The translations under genes were made by a program, and so were the position numbers. A stretch of 64,000 bases of DNA from Nocardioides acrostichi. Its GTDB lineage: Bacteria > Actinomycetota > Actinomycetes > Propionibacteriales > Nocardioidaceae. The stretch spans positions 124,001-188,000 of the forward strand of contig NZ_JADIVZ010000003.1 in the NCBI RefSeq assembly GCF_015319165.1, in the 5' to 3' direction. The notes beneath the pieces are model-generated. The model made no database searches, was not told the DNA's origin, and saw only the letters and a program-made list of their open reading frames with translations. Shown in pieces: positions 17,830-27,344 of this stretch. Numbering within the stretch: the stretch's first letter is position 1; each line of letters starts with the position of its first letter.

Positions 17830-18192
17830 GTGGAGACCCTGCGGCTGATCCTGCTCTTCGTGCACATCCTGGGTTTCGCCGCCCTCGTCGGCGGTCTGCT
17901 GAGCCAGGCGCGGGAGCCGGTCAAGCAGGTGAACGCCGCCATGCGCGACGGCATCGGCACGGCGTTCGTCGCCGGGCTCGCGCTGGTCGGGGTGCTCGAG
18001 GCTCACGGCGGCGACGTGAACCACGCCAAGATCGGTGTGAAGCTCGTGATCGGCCTGATCATCTTGGTGCTGGTCATGGCGAACGTGCGCAAGCCGTCGA
18101 TCCCCCAGGGGCTGTGGGCAGGCTTGCTGGTGCTCTCGGTCCTGAACGTCGCCGTGGCCGTGTTCTGGAGCCCCGCGCACACCTTCGCCTGA
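17830..18192 (+). CDS. Four-helix membrane protein, unknown
   Basis: A 120-aa hydrophobic protein with about four membrane helices and the motif LLFVHILGFAALVGGLLSQA near the N-terminus. Similar small proteins often precede pcrA in actinobacteria, but I know no function. The GTG start is set by a TAGGGT box 7 nt upstream. The His residues in the first and last helices and in the loop (EAHGGDVNHAK) could bind a metal or heme; that is speculation. Confidence 0.7.
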   Translation: METLRLILLFVHILGFAALVGGLLSQAREPVKQVNAAMRDGIGTAFVAGLALVGVLEAHGGDVNHAKIGVKLVIGLIILVLVMANVRKPSIPQGLWAGLLVLSVLNVAVAVFWSPAHTFA

Positions 18193-18229
18193 TCGGCAGG
18201 CCCGGACGGCGGCTGTCGTCGCTCGCCCG

Positions 18230-18235
18230 TAGGCT
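18230..18235 (+). promoter_or_regulatory. -10 box for the pcrA promoter
   Basis: TAGGCT, 9 nt before ATG 18245, giving a leader of only a few nucleotides. Confidence 0.55.
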
Positions 18236-18244
18236 GACGGCAGC

Positions 18245-20638
18245 ATGGTGGACGACGCGAAGCAGCAGGCAGCAGACGCCCTCGTGGAGGGTCTCAACGA
18301 GCAGCAGCGGGCTGCCGTCGTGCACGCGGGCGCACCGCTGCTGGTGGTGGCCGGAGCCGGCTCCGGCAAGACTCGCGTGCTGACCCGACGCATCGCCTGG
18401 ACCATCTCCCAGCGCGGCGCCCACCCCGGCTCGATCCTGGCCATCACGTTCACCAACAAGGCCGCAGCCGAGATGAAGGAGCGCGTCGAGGCGCTCGTCG
18501 GAGCGCGCGCCCGGTTGATGTGGGTCTCCACCTTCCACTCCGCGTGCGTGCGCATCCTGCGCAAGGAGTGCGACAAGCTCGGCCTGAAGTCGAGCTTCTC
18601 GATCTACGACGCGCAGGACCAGAAACGCCTCATGGGCCTGGTGTGCAACGACCTCGAGCTCGACCCGCGCCGCTACCCGCCCGGCGCGGTGCTCAACTGG
18701 GTCTCGGACCAGAAGAACGAGCTGCGCGACCCCGAGATCGTCGCCGCCGACACCCACAACAAGCTCGAGGAGGCCTACTCGGCCGCCTACACGCTCTACC
18801 AGCGGCGGCTGCGCGAGGCGAACGCGCTGGACTTCGACGACCTCATCATGAGCACCGTCGACCTCTTCGCGCGGTTCCCCGAGGTGCGCGAGACCTATCG
18901 ACGCCGGTTCCGGCACGTGCTGGTCGACGAGTACCAAGACACCAACCATGCCCAGTACGCCCTGGTGCACCAGCTCTGCGCGCACCAGCTCGAGGACGAC
19001 GGCACGGGCGAGCAGGTCGCTCCGGCGGAGTTGATGGTGGTGGGCGACTCCGACCAGTCGATCTACGCCTTCCGCGGCGCCAACATCCGCAACATCCTCG
19101 AGTTCGAGCAGGACTTCCCCGACGCCACCACGATCCTGCTGGAGCAGAACTACCGATCCACCCAGACCATCCTCACCGCCGCCAACGCGGTCATCACGAA
19201 CAACCAGGGCCGCCGCGCCAAGAAGCTGTGGTCCGACGCCGGCGACGGCGCCCGCATCGTCGGCTACGTCGCCGACGACGAGCGCGACGAGGCTCGCTTC
19301 GTCTCCGAGCAGATCGACGACCTGGCCGACGAGCACGGGGTGCGGGCAGGCGACGTGGCGGTCTTCTACCGCACGAACGCGCAGTCGCGCGTGTTCGAGG
19401 AGGTGTTCGTGCGCACCGGCCAGCCCTACAAGGTCGTGGGCGGCGTCCGCTTCTATGAGCGGCGCGAGATCCGCGACGCCCTGGCCTACCTGCGCATGCT
19501 CGCCAACCCCGACGACCAGGTCTCGCTGCGACGCATCCTCAACACGCCCAAGCGCGGCATCGGCGACCGGGCCGTCGCCTGCGTCAACGCCTTCGGCGAG
19601 CGGGAGCGCATCACGTTCTGGGAGGCTCTCCAGCGGGCCGAGGAGGCCCCGGGGCTGGCCACCCGGTCGCTCACGTGCATCCGCGACTTCGTCGCCATGG
19701 TCCAAGAGCTCCAGTCCATGGTCGACGCCGGCGAGCGCGCCGACGTCATCCTCGAGTCCGTGCTTGACCGCTCCACCTACCTCGCGGTGCTCGAGGACTC
19801 CGACGACCCTCAAGACGCCACCCGGCTGGAGAACCTGGCCGAGCTGGTCGCCGTGGCGCGGGAGTTCTCCGAGGATCCCCAGGCTGGGCCGTCGGCCGAC
19901 CCCGCCGATGTCGAGGCGGGCACGGTGGACCCCGGACTCGTCGACTTCCTCGAGCGGGTCGCGCTGGTGGCCGACACCGACCAGATCCCCGACGACCCCG
20001 ACGACCCCACGAACCCCGGCGTCGTCACGATGATGACCCTGCACACCGCCAAGGGGCTGGAGTTCCCGGTCGTGTTCCTCACCGGTCTCGAGGACGGCAT
20101 CTTCCCGCATTCGCGCACCCTCGGTGACCAGCGCGAGCTCGAGGAGGAGCGCCGGCTGGCCTACGTCGGCATCACGCGCGCCGAGCAGCGGCTCTACATT
20201 TCCCGCGCCGTCATGCGGTCGGCCTGGGGCGCTCCCCAGCACAACCCCGGGTCGCGGTTCCTCGACGAGCTGCCCGTCGACCTCGTGGACTGGCGACGCA
20301 CCGAGGCCGCCCAGACCCAGTGGTCACGCCCCGACGTGTCCGGATCCTGGGGCGGGCGCTCCACGGGTGGCGGCGGGGGACTCAGCTCGCCCACGGCGGC
20401 CGGACGACGCAACTTCTCCTCCGCGGCCGCCCGCGCCGACGCCGCCACGAAGGCGAAGAAGGCCGCGCGCGCCGTCCCGTCCCTGGCCCCGGGCGACCGC
20501 GTCACTCACGACTCCTTCGGCCTCGGCACCGTGGTGTCGGTGCAGGGTGCCGACGACAAGGCGGTCGCCTCCATCGACTTCGGCTCCGACGGCGTCAAGC
20601 GGCTGCTGCTGCGCTACGCACCGGTGGAGAAGCTGTAG
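18245..20638 (+). CDS. pcrA: ATP-dependent DNA helicase PcrA/UvrD
   Basis: A 797-aa superfamily 1A 3'-5' helicase for nucleotide excision repair, replication restart and clearing proteins from DNA. All helicase motifs are visible: Walker A VVAGAGSGKTRVLTRR near residue 35, DEYQDTNHAQYALV (Walker B), GDSDQSIYAFRGA, EQNYRST, LHTAKGLEFPVVFLTGLEDG and AYVGITRAEQRLY. The C-terminal 60 residues form the PcrA-type Tudor-like tail (GDRVTHDSFGLGTVVSV), which binds RNA polymerase in relatives. ATG 18245 is used; GTG 18248 is possible. Confidence 0.96.
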   Translation: MVDDAKQQAADALVEGLNEQQRAAVVHAGAPLLVVAGAGSGKTRVLTRRIAWTISQRGAHPGSILAITFTNKAAAEMKERVEALVGARARLMWVSTFHSACVRILRKECDKLGLKSSFSIYDAQDQKRLMGLVCNDLELDPRRYPPGAVLNWVSDQKNELRDPEIVAADTHNKLEEAYSAAYTLYQRRLREANALDFDDLIMSTVDLFARFPEVRETYRRRFRHVLVDEYQDTNHAQYALVHQLCAHQLEDDGTGEQVAPAELMVVGDSDQSIYAFRGANIRNILEFEQDFPDATTILLEQNYRSTQTILTAANAVITNNQGRRAKKLWSDAGDGARIVGYVADDERDEARFVSEQIDDLADEHGVRAGDVAVFYRTNAQSRVFEEVFVRTGQPYKVVGGVRFYERREIRDALAYLRMLANPDDQVSLRRILNTPKRGIGDRAVACVNAFGERERITFWEALQRAEEAPGLATRSLTCIRDFVAMVQELQSMVDAGERADVILESVLDRSTYLAVLEDSDDPQDATRLENLAELVAVAREFSEDPQAGPSADPADVEAGTVDPGLVDFLERVALVADTDQIPDDPDDPTNPGVVTMMTLHTAKGLEFPVVFLTGLEDGIFPHSRTLGDQRELEEERRLAYVGITRAEQRLYISRAVMRSAWGAPQHNPGSRFLDELPVDLVDWRRTEAAQTQWSRPDVSGSWGGRSTGGGGGLSSPTAAGRRNFSSAAARADAATKAKKAARAVPSLAPGDRVTHDSFGLGTVVSVQGADDKAVASIDFGSDGVKRLLLRYAPVEKL

Positions 20639-20660
20639 CCGCACCACTGGTGGATTCCCA

Positions 20661-21620
20661 CGGTGGTTGAGCCGTGAGGAGCGCTAGCGACGAGGGCGTC
20701 CTGCGGTGGTTGAGCCGTGAGGAGCGCCAGCGACGAGCGCGTCGAAACCCAGCAACCGCTTCCGGCAAGGCTGCTTGACATCTCACCAGGTTTCGACACG
20801 GTCTCGGCTAGCGCCTCGCCCGGCTCAACCACCGTGACGGCCCTGGTGGTTGAGCCGTGAGGAGCGCCAGCGACGAGCGCGTCGAAACCCAGCGACTGTG
20901 AAGGCAGCGCTGCCTATCGTCTCACCGGGTTTCGACACGGGACTCGGCTAGCGCCTCGCCCGGCTCAACCACCGTGACGGCCCCGGTGGTTGAGCCGTGA
21001 GGAGCGCCAGCGACGAGCGCGTCGAAACCCGGCGACTGTGAAGGCGACGCTGCTTTCCATCTCACCGGGTTTCGACACGGGTCTCGGCTGGCGCCTCGCC
21101 CGGCTCAACCACCGTGACGGCCCTGGTGGTTGAGCCGTGAGGAGCGCTAGCGACGAGCGCGTCGAAACCCGGCGACTGTGAAGGCAGCGCTGCTTTCTAC
21201 CTCACCGGGTTTCGACACGGTCTCGGCTAGCGCCTCGCCCGGCTCAACCACCCGCGGTGGCCCGGGTGGTTGAGCCGTGAGGAGCGCCAGCGACGAGCGC
21301 GTCGAAACCCGGCGACTGTGAAGGCAGCGCTGCTTTCCGTCTCACCGGGTTTCGACACGGGACTCGGCTAGCGCCTCGCCCGGCTCAACCACCGGTGGGC
21401 ACGGGACTCAGCTGGCGCCTCGCCCGGCTCAACCACCGTGATGGCCCTGGTGGTTGAGCCGTGAGGAGCGCTAGCGACGAGCGCGTCGAAACCCGGCGAC
21501 TGTGAAGGCGACGCTGCTTTCTACCTCACCGGGTTTCGACACGGTCTCGGCTGGCGCCTCGCCCGGCTCAACCACCGGTGGGCACGGGTCTCGGCTGGCG
21601 CCTCGCCCGGCTCAACCAGC
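20661..21620. repeat. Array of 140-bp palindromic repeat units between convergent genes
   Basis: Six full units start at 20705, 20845, 20985, 21125, 21265 and 21449, the first five exactly 140 bp apart. Each has a left arm starting GGTGGTTGAGCCGTGAGGAG and ending GTCGAAACCC, a spacer of about 40 bp (GCGACTGTGAAGGC...), and a right arm from GGGTTTCGACACGG to CCCGGCTCAACCACC. The arms are imperfect inverted repeats, so each unit can fold into a long hairpin. A truncated left arm at 20661 and extra right-arm copies near 21400 and 21590 flank it. No protein-coding gene is seen here. It separates pcrA from the oppositely oriented M23 gene. Similar GGTTGAGC/GTCGAAACC elements are common in actinobacterial intergenic DNA. 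Confidence 0.9.
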
Positions 21621-21632
21621 GACGGGTCTCGA

Positions 21633-22721
21633 CTACGGCGTGTCGCCGTGGGCGACCATGGCGGCGTAGGGGTCGACCGGGTCACCGCCGCCGGGGCGGA
21701 CCTCGATGTGCACGTGGGGGCCGGTCACGTGGCCGGTGGAGCCCACGGTGCCGATCGGCTGGCCGGACACGACGCTCTGGCCGACGCTGACGTTGATGGT
21801 GGTCTGGTGGCAGTACCAGATCTCGGTGCCGTCATCGAGGGTGACGACGGTCTTGTTGCCGTAGGCGCCGTCGTAGCCGGCCGAGGTCACGGTGCCGCCG
21901 GCGATCGCCATGATGGTGGTACCGGTGGGGGCCGCGAAGTCGAGACCGGTGTGGTAGCTCGACCAGAGGCCGTACTCGCCGAAGCGGGCGGTGAGGTGGT
22001 AGGCGCCGGCGGCCACGGGGAGGCCCCAGGCGTTCTCGGCCAGCACCGAGGAGCGCTTCTCGGCCGACGCGGCGAGCTGGGCGAGCGCGGCGTTGCGCTG
22101 CTCGGCCTGCGCCTCGACCGCCTTCTCCAGGGGGCCGCCCGCGGCGTCCTCCATGGCCTGGCGGTCGCTGTCGCGAGAGACGATCGCGGCCCGCTGCTTG
22201 GGGCTGATCCGGCCGATCGCATCGGTGCCGGTGAGCGCCCCGACCGAACCGAGCCGCGCGGTGCCGCCCGCAGCAAGATCGGTGTCGGAGGCCGAGGTGT
22301 GCACGACGCCGACGACGGACGTCGCGAGCGCGGCCACGCCGAGCAGGGCCGGTACGGAGGGCAGCTTGCCCACCAGTGGCAGTCGGGTGCGCTTGGCGGC
22401 GCGCCGGCGGCCGGGTTCGCGGCGGGCCGTCGCGGTCTCCGGGGCGGACTCGGTGACCAACGGCAGGATCTCGGTGACCTCGTCGGTGAAGGAGGTCGAC
22501 TGGTCGATCGGCTCGAGGTGCGCGATGACGCGGTCGATGGCCGCGGTGTCGAAGTCGTCGGCGACGGCCGCTCGGCGGCGTCCGACGTAGGGGGCGCTCG
22601 TGACGGCCGGCGCCTCGTCGATCGCAGCGGCGGCGCGGCGGCGCCCGACGTAGGGGGCAGGAGCCTCGACCGTGTCAGGGGAGCCGTGACCAGCGTGGGG
22701 GTGAACCCGGTGCTGGTGCAT
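21633..22721 (-). CDS. M23 family metallopeptidase (peptidoglycan hydrolase)
   Basis: A 362-aa cell-wall hydrolase. The C-terminal peptidase_M23 (LytM) domain shows YHTGLDFAAPTGT with zinc ligands His and Asp and GHVTGPHVHIEVRPGG with the catalytic HxH. A membrane helix lies near residues 120-145 (VPALLGVAALATSVVGVVHT), then a coiled-coil-like Ala/Gln/Glu stretch. The cytoplasmic N-terminus contains two copies of a PYVGRRRAA motif and is rich in Arg. ATG 22721 is used; a TATGGT box lies about 58 nt upstream. It probably cuts cross-links during growth or division. Confidence 0.92.
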   Translation of the reverse strand: MHQHRVHPHAGHGSPDTVEAPAPYVGRRRAAAAIDEAPAVTSAPYVGRRRAAVADDFDTAAIDRVIAHLEPIDQSTSFTDEVTEILPLVTESAPETATARREPGRRRAAKRTRLPLVGKLPSVPALLGVAALATSVVGVVHTSASDTDLAAGGTARLGSVGALTGTDAIGRISPKQRAAIVSRDSDRQAMEDAAGGPLEKAVEAQAEQRNAALAQLAASAEKRSSVLAENAWGLPVAAGAYHLTARFGEYGLWSSYHTGLDFAAPTGTTIMAIAGGTVTSAGYDGAYGNKTVVTLDDGTEIWYCHQTTINVSVGQSVVSGQPIGTVGSTGHVTGPHVHIEVRPGGGDPVDPYAAMVAHGDTP

Positions 22722-22778
22722 GCGCGACTCCGTCGTGAGGTGTGAGGGGAGATCACCCGGGAGGGTGGGACCGCACAG

Positions 22779-22784
22779 ACCATA
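22779..22784 (-). promoter_or_regulatory. Candidate -10 box for the M23 peptidase gene
   Basis: TATGGT on the minus strand would give a leader of about 50 nt with CGGAG before ATG 22721. The roughly 150 bp from here to the sucC promoter hold no gene that I can see. Confidence 0.4.
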
Positions 22785-22934
22785 ACGGACCGGTCACAGC
22801 GGGGTCGAACCCCGGGCATGTCTCGTTGCCTTGGTGCTGGACCAACGCGCGCCACCACCGCGGGTTACCGGTCCACCACATGACCTGCGTCACGTGCAAC
22901 GGCCGGATCCTCGCTGTGGCAGCGCCCTCGGGTC

Positions 22935-22940
22935 TAGGGT
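22935..22940 (+). promoter_or_regulatory. Candidate -10 box for sucCD
   Basis: TAGGGT, which would give a leader of about 70 nt before GTG 23016. No convincing -35 hexamer was found. Confidence 0.4.
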
Positions 22941-23015
22941 GCCGAGCGGACATCACCGTCCGCAGGCGGCTGCGCCGCGGGCGAGACACGCAGAACTACG
23001 AGGACTGGTGGATCA

Positions 23016-24182
23016 GTGGACCTGATGGAATACCAGGCGAAGGAGCTCTTCGCCAAGCACGGTGTCGCGACGACGGTGGGCAAGACCGTCGAGACGGCCG
23101 AGGAGGCCAAGGCTGCCGCCGAGGAGTTCGGCGGGGTCACCGTCGTCAAGGCGCAGGTCAAGGCCGGCGGGCGAGGCAAGGCCGGCGGCGTCAAGATCGC
23201 CAAGACCGCCGACGAGGCCTTCCAGTACGCCTCCGACATCCTCGGTATGGAGATCAAGGGCCTCACGGTCAACCGCGTGATGATCACGCCCGCGACGCCG
23301 CCGGAGGAGGAGTACTACTTCTCCTTCCTGCTCGACCGCTCCAACCGCCAGTACCTCTGCATCGCCTCGGTCGAGGGCGGCGTCGAGATCGAGGAGGTCG
23401 CCAAGACCAATCCCGACGCCGTCAAGAAGATCGCGATCGACCCCGGCGCCGGCGTCGATGCGGCCAAGGCTCGCGAGATCGCGACCGAGGCCGCCTTCCC
23501 CGAGCCCGTCTTCGAGCAGGCCGTCGAGATGATCCAGGCGCTCTACCAGACCTTCGTCGAGGAGGACGCCACGCTGGTCGAGGTCAACCCGCTGGCCCGC
23601 CTGGCCGGCGACAAGCTCGAGGCGCTCGACGGCAAGGTCTCGCTCGACGACAATGCCTCGGAGTTCCGCCACCCCGACCACGAGGCCTTCGAGATCCGCG
23701 AGGAGGCCGACCCGCTCGAGGCGAAAGCCAAGGACAAGGGCCTCAACTACGTCAAGCTCGACGGTCAGGTCGGCATCATCGGCAACGGCGCGGGCCTCGT
23801 GATGAGCACGCTCGACGTCGTCGCCTACGCCGGTGAGAAGCACGGCGGCGTCAAGCCCGCCAACTTCCTCGACATCGGTGGCGGCGCCAACGCGCAGGTC
23901 ATGGCCGACGGTCTCGACGTGATCCTGAACGACGCCCAGGTCAAGAGCGTGTTCGTCAACGTCTTCGGCGGCATCACCGCCTGCGACGAGGTCGCCAACG
24001 GCATCAAGGGCGCCCTGGAGATCCTCGGCGACGAGGCCACCAAGCCCCTCGTCGTCCGCCTCGACGGCAACAACGTCGACAAGGGCCGCGCGATCCTCGA
24101 GGAACTGAACCACCCCCTGGTCACCACGGTCGACACGATGGACGGCGCGGCCGACAAGGCCGCCGAGCTGGCCAACGCCTGA
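23016..24182 (+). CDS. sucC: Succinyl-CoA synthetase (ADP-forming), beta subunit
   Basis: A 388-aa ATP-grasp protein of the TCA cycle; with SucD it converts succinyl-CoA to succinate and makes ATP or GTP. The N-terminus [40 protein letters not shown] and the C-terminal [18 protein letters not shown] are diagnostic. Starting at GTG 23016 gives the family length; ATG 23025 is a near alternative. sucD follows after 32 bp, so the two subunits are co-expressed. The mut operon at 48 kb also produces succinyl-CoA for this enzyme. Confidence 0.96.
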   Translation: MDLMEYQAKELFAKHGVATTVGKTVETAEEAKAAAEEFGGVTVVKAQVKAGGRGKAGGVKIAKTADEAFQYASDILGMEIKGLTVNRVMITPATPPEEEYYFSFLLDRSNRQYLCIASVEGGVEIEEVAKTNPDAVKKIAIDPGAGVDAAKAREIATEAAFPEPVFEQAVEMIQALYQTFVEEDATLVEVNPLARLAGDKLEALDGKVSLDDNASEFRHPDHEAFEIREEADPLEAKAKDKGLNYVKLDGQVGIIGNGAGLVMSTLDVVAYAGEKHGGVKPANFLDIGGGANAQVMADGLDVILNDAQVKSVFVNVFGGITACDEVANGIKGALEILGDEATKPLVVRLDGNNVDKGRAILEELNHPLVTTVDTMDGAADKAAELANA

Positions 24183-24214
24183 GCCGGGACGAGAGAGCGA
24201 GAGAAAGCACCGAC

Positions 24215-25108
24215 ATGTCGATCTACCTGAACAAGGACTCCAAGATCATCGTCCAGGGCATCACGGGCGGTATGGGGTCGAAGCACACCACGCTGATGAT
24301 CGAGTCCGGCTCGACCATCGTCGGCGGCGTCAATGCCCGCAAGGCCGGCACCACGGTCGAGCTCGCCGGCACCACGCAGCCGGTCTTCGGCACCGTCGCT
24401 GACGCGATGAAGGAGACCGGGGCCGACGTGTCGGTCGTCTTCGTGCCGCCGGCGTTCACCAAGGACGCCTGCATCGAGGCCATCGACGCCGGCATCGGGC
24501 TGCTCGTGGTCATCACCGAGGGTGTTCCGGTGCAGGACTCCGCCGAGGTGTGGAGCTACCTGCAGTCGGAGAAGAACCACGCCGGCACCCGGATGATCGG
24601 CCCCAACTGCCCCGGCATCATCACGCCGGAGGAGTCGCTGGCCGGCATCACCCCGCACACCATCGCGGGCAAGGGGCCCATCGGCCTGGTGTCGAAGTCG
24701 GGCACGCTGACGTACCAGATGATGTTCGAGCTGAAGGACTTCGGCTTCTCGACCGCCATCGGCATCGGCGGCGACCCGATCATCGGCACCACGCACATCG
24801 ACGCCCTCGAGGCCTTCGAGAACGACCCGGAGACCCAGGCGATCGTGATGATCGGCGAGATCGGCGGCGACGCCGAGGAGCGAGCCGCGGCCTACATCAA
24901 GGACAACGTGACCAAGCCGGTCGTCGGCTACGTCGCCGGCTTCACCGCCCCCGAGGGCAAGACCATGGGCCACGCCGGCGCCATCGTCTCCGGCTCCGCG
25001 GGCACTGCGCAGGCCAAGAAGGAGGCCCTCGAGGCCGTCGGTGTGAAGGTCGGCAAGACGCCGTCCGAAACCGCTGAGCTGATGCGAGAGATCATGAAGG
25101 GCCTCTGA
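24215..25108 (+). CDS. sucD: Succinyl-CoA synthetase (ADP-forming), alpha subunit
   Basis: A 297-aa CoA-binding subunit. The Rossmann CoA site ([16 protein letters not shown]) is at the N-terminus and the active-site phospho-His is in [18 protein letters not shown] near residue 250. [13 protein letters not shown] is also conserved. It forms the operon's last gene, followed 22 bp later by a strong terminator. GAGAGAAAGC precedes ATG 24215. Confidence 0.97.
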   Translation: MSIYLNKDSKIIVQGITGGMGSKHTTLMIESGSTIVGGVNARKAGTTVELAGTTQPVFGTVADAMKETGADVSVVFVPPAFTKDACIEAIDAGIGLLVVITEGVPVQDSAEVWSYLQSEKNHAGTRMIGPNCPGIITPEESLAGITPHTIAGKGPIGLVSKSGTLTYQMMFELKDFGFSTAIGIGGDPIIGTTHIDALEAFENDPETQAIVMIGEIGGDAEERAAAYIKDNVTKPVVGYVAGFTAPEGKTMGHAGAIVSGSAGTAQAKKEALEAVGVKVGKTPSETAELMREIMKGL

Positions 25109-25130
25109 GGCCCGATCTACGCTTCTTCCC

Positions 25131-25164
25131 ACGTCAGCCCCCGGGTCCGCCCGGGGGCTGACGT
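25131..25164 (+). terminator. Terminator of sucCD
   Basis: A perfect 15-bp stem: ACGTCAGCCCCCGGG (25131-25145) and CCCGGGGGCTGACGT (25150-25164) around a TCCG loop, followed by CGTTCT. The symmetry means it could also act for minus-strand transcripts of the gene ending at 25310. Confidence 0.85.
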
Positions 25165-25309
25165 CGTTCTCGCAGGTGGCTCGGGCCGTCGACCCCACAC
25201 CCGATCCGCGGCCCGGACGACGCGAGCCAGTCGCCGGGTGAGGTCATCCGTCCCGGGCTTTCAGGGCCGCCTCGGCGTGCTCGCGGCGTCCTGGCCCTGG
25301 GACGTCGGG

Positions 25310-27250
25310 TCAGCCCCGCTGGTTGTCCGTGCCGTCGCTCGCACCCTGGCCAGCGCTCTTCTGGGCGGCCTGCTCGGCCACGGCCGCGGAGCGGGCCCGG
25401 GCCAGGGCACGTCGCGCGACAGCCCCGAAGTCGGCCGGCGTCATGGTGGCGCCGGGAGCGGGGATGAAGCCGACCTGGAAGACGGTGTCGCCGTAGCGTC
25501 CCACGGCCATGAAGTAGTCGACCGTGCGCTTCTCGGAGACCTCCGTGGCGACCCGCCAGGCCGACACCTCGGCATCGCCGCGGCCCTCGTCGAGCAGCGA
25601 GGTGACGTCGGCTCCGAGCTCCCGGTCGGCACAGTTGCCCATGCGGCTGCGGATCCGGTCGACGAACCCGGCGGCGGCCTTGGCCGGCAGCTGGCCGGTG
25701 CTCTCGGCCAGCCCGAACTCGACCGGCAGCTTCGCGCCCGGGATGAGGAACGTGCGGGTTCTCGCAGCCTTGATGGCGGCACCGTCGACGGCACCCCGGA
25801 ACGAGGTGCGATCGCATTGCGTGGCCGCCGGGTTCGTCGCCTGGGCGCGGGACGGGTCGCTGCCGACCCAGGGCTTCTTCAACGAGCCGACCGGCGGCAG
25901 GTCGGAGTCGCGCAGGAGCGCTGGTCGGGCTCCCGCCGGCGGCGGATCCGTGCGGCGAAGACGCGGCTTCTGCGACCCGCAGGCGCCGGCGCCGGGTAGG
26001 GCGCAGAGCGCGGTCGCGGACGCCGCAGCCAGCTCGGCGTGCCCGGCGGGCGCCAGCGGCGAGCTGCCGGCGCGCCGGGAGACGGTGACGGCCAGGTAGC
26101 GGCCGGTGCGGACGACGTCGGCGACCAGCAGGTGACCGGGGCCGGTGCTGTCGCGCAACGCGAACTGCAAACCTTCGTCGCCGGCCCCGGAGAGGCGCCA
26201 CACGCTCAACAGTTGGGTGCGCTCCTGCGCGCAGTCGGAGTACCAGGAACTGGCCGCCTCGAACCCACGGCGGGCGCCGGCGTCGGAACGCGAGCGCTCG
26301 ACCATCGTGAGTACGGTGCGTGGCCCGGTCTTGCCCTGGGCGGCGCTGTGCAGCTCGCGTACCAGGGCGTTGTCGGCCTGCGGGTCCGGGAAGCGCGAAG
26401 CCTGGCAGGGCAGTGCGCGGCCGTCGCCCTCGGCGTTGGTGTGGGTCTCGGCGACCTTCCAGGCCGGGCCCGCGAACACCTCTCGCGCGATGGAGACGTC
26501 GAGCAGGGCATCGTCGGTCAGCACGGGGAGGTCGTCGCCGTCGTCGCCCTCGCCCCTCTCGGCCAGGGGTGCCACGCCGGCGACCGACTCGCCGACCCGG
26601 TCCAGTCGCGGCTGGGCCCCCGAGGGGTCGGTGAGCACGACCCCCGCCGTCACCGTGACGGCCACCGCGGCGACCACCCCGACCGCCGTGTGCGTACGCC
26701 GCCGTGCGTCGCCGGCGCGGCGCACCCGCGTCACGCGGGGCCAGGCCTCCGCGTCGGTCACGGTCGCCAGGTCGCGCAGCGCCTGCGGCGTCGCGGTGCT
26801 CGGGATCTGGCGGTGCAGGGAGAACTCGGTGGTGGCGCTCTGGAGCAGCCGCTCGGTCTCGGGCGTCGTCTGCCCGACCTCGCGCGCCATGTCGGGCAGG
26901 CTCACGACGGCCAGGTGAGCCAGGAGCAGCACACGACGGTGCAGGTAGCCGAGCTTGCCCAAGGCGTCGAGGGTCGCGCGCTGTTCGTCGGTGATGGAGC
27001 GCTCGCGATGCCAGAGGCGCGCCGTGTGCCGCCGGTGCGCGTGCTGCCAGGCGACGGGTCGCAGCCACGCCTCCCAGGCATCCGCCTCGCCCGAGCGATC
27101 CACCTTGGGCCAGTGGTGCCACGCGATCGCGTACGCGTCGCGCACCGCCGCCTTGGCGGCCCGCAGGTCGCCGGTGAGCGCGTAGGCACCGAGCAGCATC
27201 CGACGCCGCGTGTCGGCGTAGAAGGCGTCGAACTGCTCGGGGTTCCTCAT
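25310..27250 (-). CDS. Sigma-factor-like protein fused to a membrane anchor and extracytoplasmic domain
   Basis: About 646 aa with an unusual build. Residues 1-75 resemble sigma-70 region 2 (FDAFYADTRRRMLLGAYALTGD), and residues about 90-145 resemble region 4 (LHRRVLLLAHLAVVSLPDMAREVG), as in SigE-type ECF factors. A basic stretch and one membrane helix follow (TAVGVVAAVAVTVTAGVVL, residues about 188-206). The remaining 440 residues, presumably outside, have several Cys and no domain I recognise. ATG 27250 is chosen because the sigma-like domain begins there; the frame is open further upstream. It is divergent from the DUF6350 gene. Whether it binds RNA polymerase is unknown. Confidence 0.7.
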   Translation of the reverse strand: MRNPEQFDAFYADTRRRMLLGAYALTGDLRAAKAAVRDAYAIAWHHWPKVDRSGEADAWEAWLRPVAWQHAHRRHTARLWHRERSITDEQRATLDALGKLGYLHRRVLLLAHLAVVSLPDMAREVGQTTPETERLLQSATTEFSLHRQIPSTATPQALRDLATVTDAEAWPRVTRVRRAGDARRRTHTAVGVVAAVAVTVTAGVVLTDPSGAQPRLDRVGESVAGVAPLAERGEGDDGDDLPVLTDDALLDVSIAREVFAGPAWKVAETHTNAEGDGRALPCQASRFPDPQADNALVRELHSAAQGKTGPRTVLTMVERSRSDAGARRGFEAASSWYSDCAQERTQLLSVWRLSGAGDEGLQFALRDSTGPGHLLVADVVRTGRYLAVTVSRRAGSSPLAPAGHAELAAASATALCALPGAGACGSQKPRLRRTDPPPAGARPALLRDSDLPPVGSLKKPWVGSDPSRAQATNPAATQCDRTSFRGAVDGAAIKAARTRTFLIPGAKLPVEFGLAESTGQLPAKAAAGFVDRIRSRMGNCADRELGADVTSLLDEGRGDAEVSAWRVATEVSEKRTVDYFMAVGRYGDTVFQVGFIPAPGATMTPADFGAVARRALARARSAAVAEQAAQKSAGQGASDGTDNQRG

Positions 27251-27344
27251 GGCCGTTCCAGAGTAGTGAGGGCGCGAAGGGACGTCGAAATGCGCTCGGC
27301 GTGCCTGCCGCGGCTCGCGGTGGGCCGGCGCGATCATGGCCGGG

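Noticed and set aside
18074..20242. Long minus-strand frame opposite pcrA, and similar long frames opposite the acyltransferase, mutAB and essC-like genes
   Set aside because: They are shadows caused by high GC at third codon positions; they lack family motifs and overlap clear genes.
22722..22934. c-di-AMP (ydaO) riboswitch upstream of the M23 peptidase
   Set aside because: Such riboswitches often precede wall hydrolases in actinobacteria, but I could not find the conserved blocks on the minus strand, and a -10 box lies nearer the gene.
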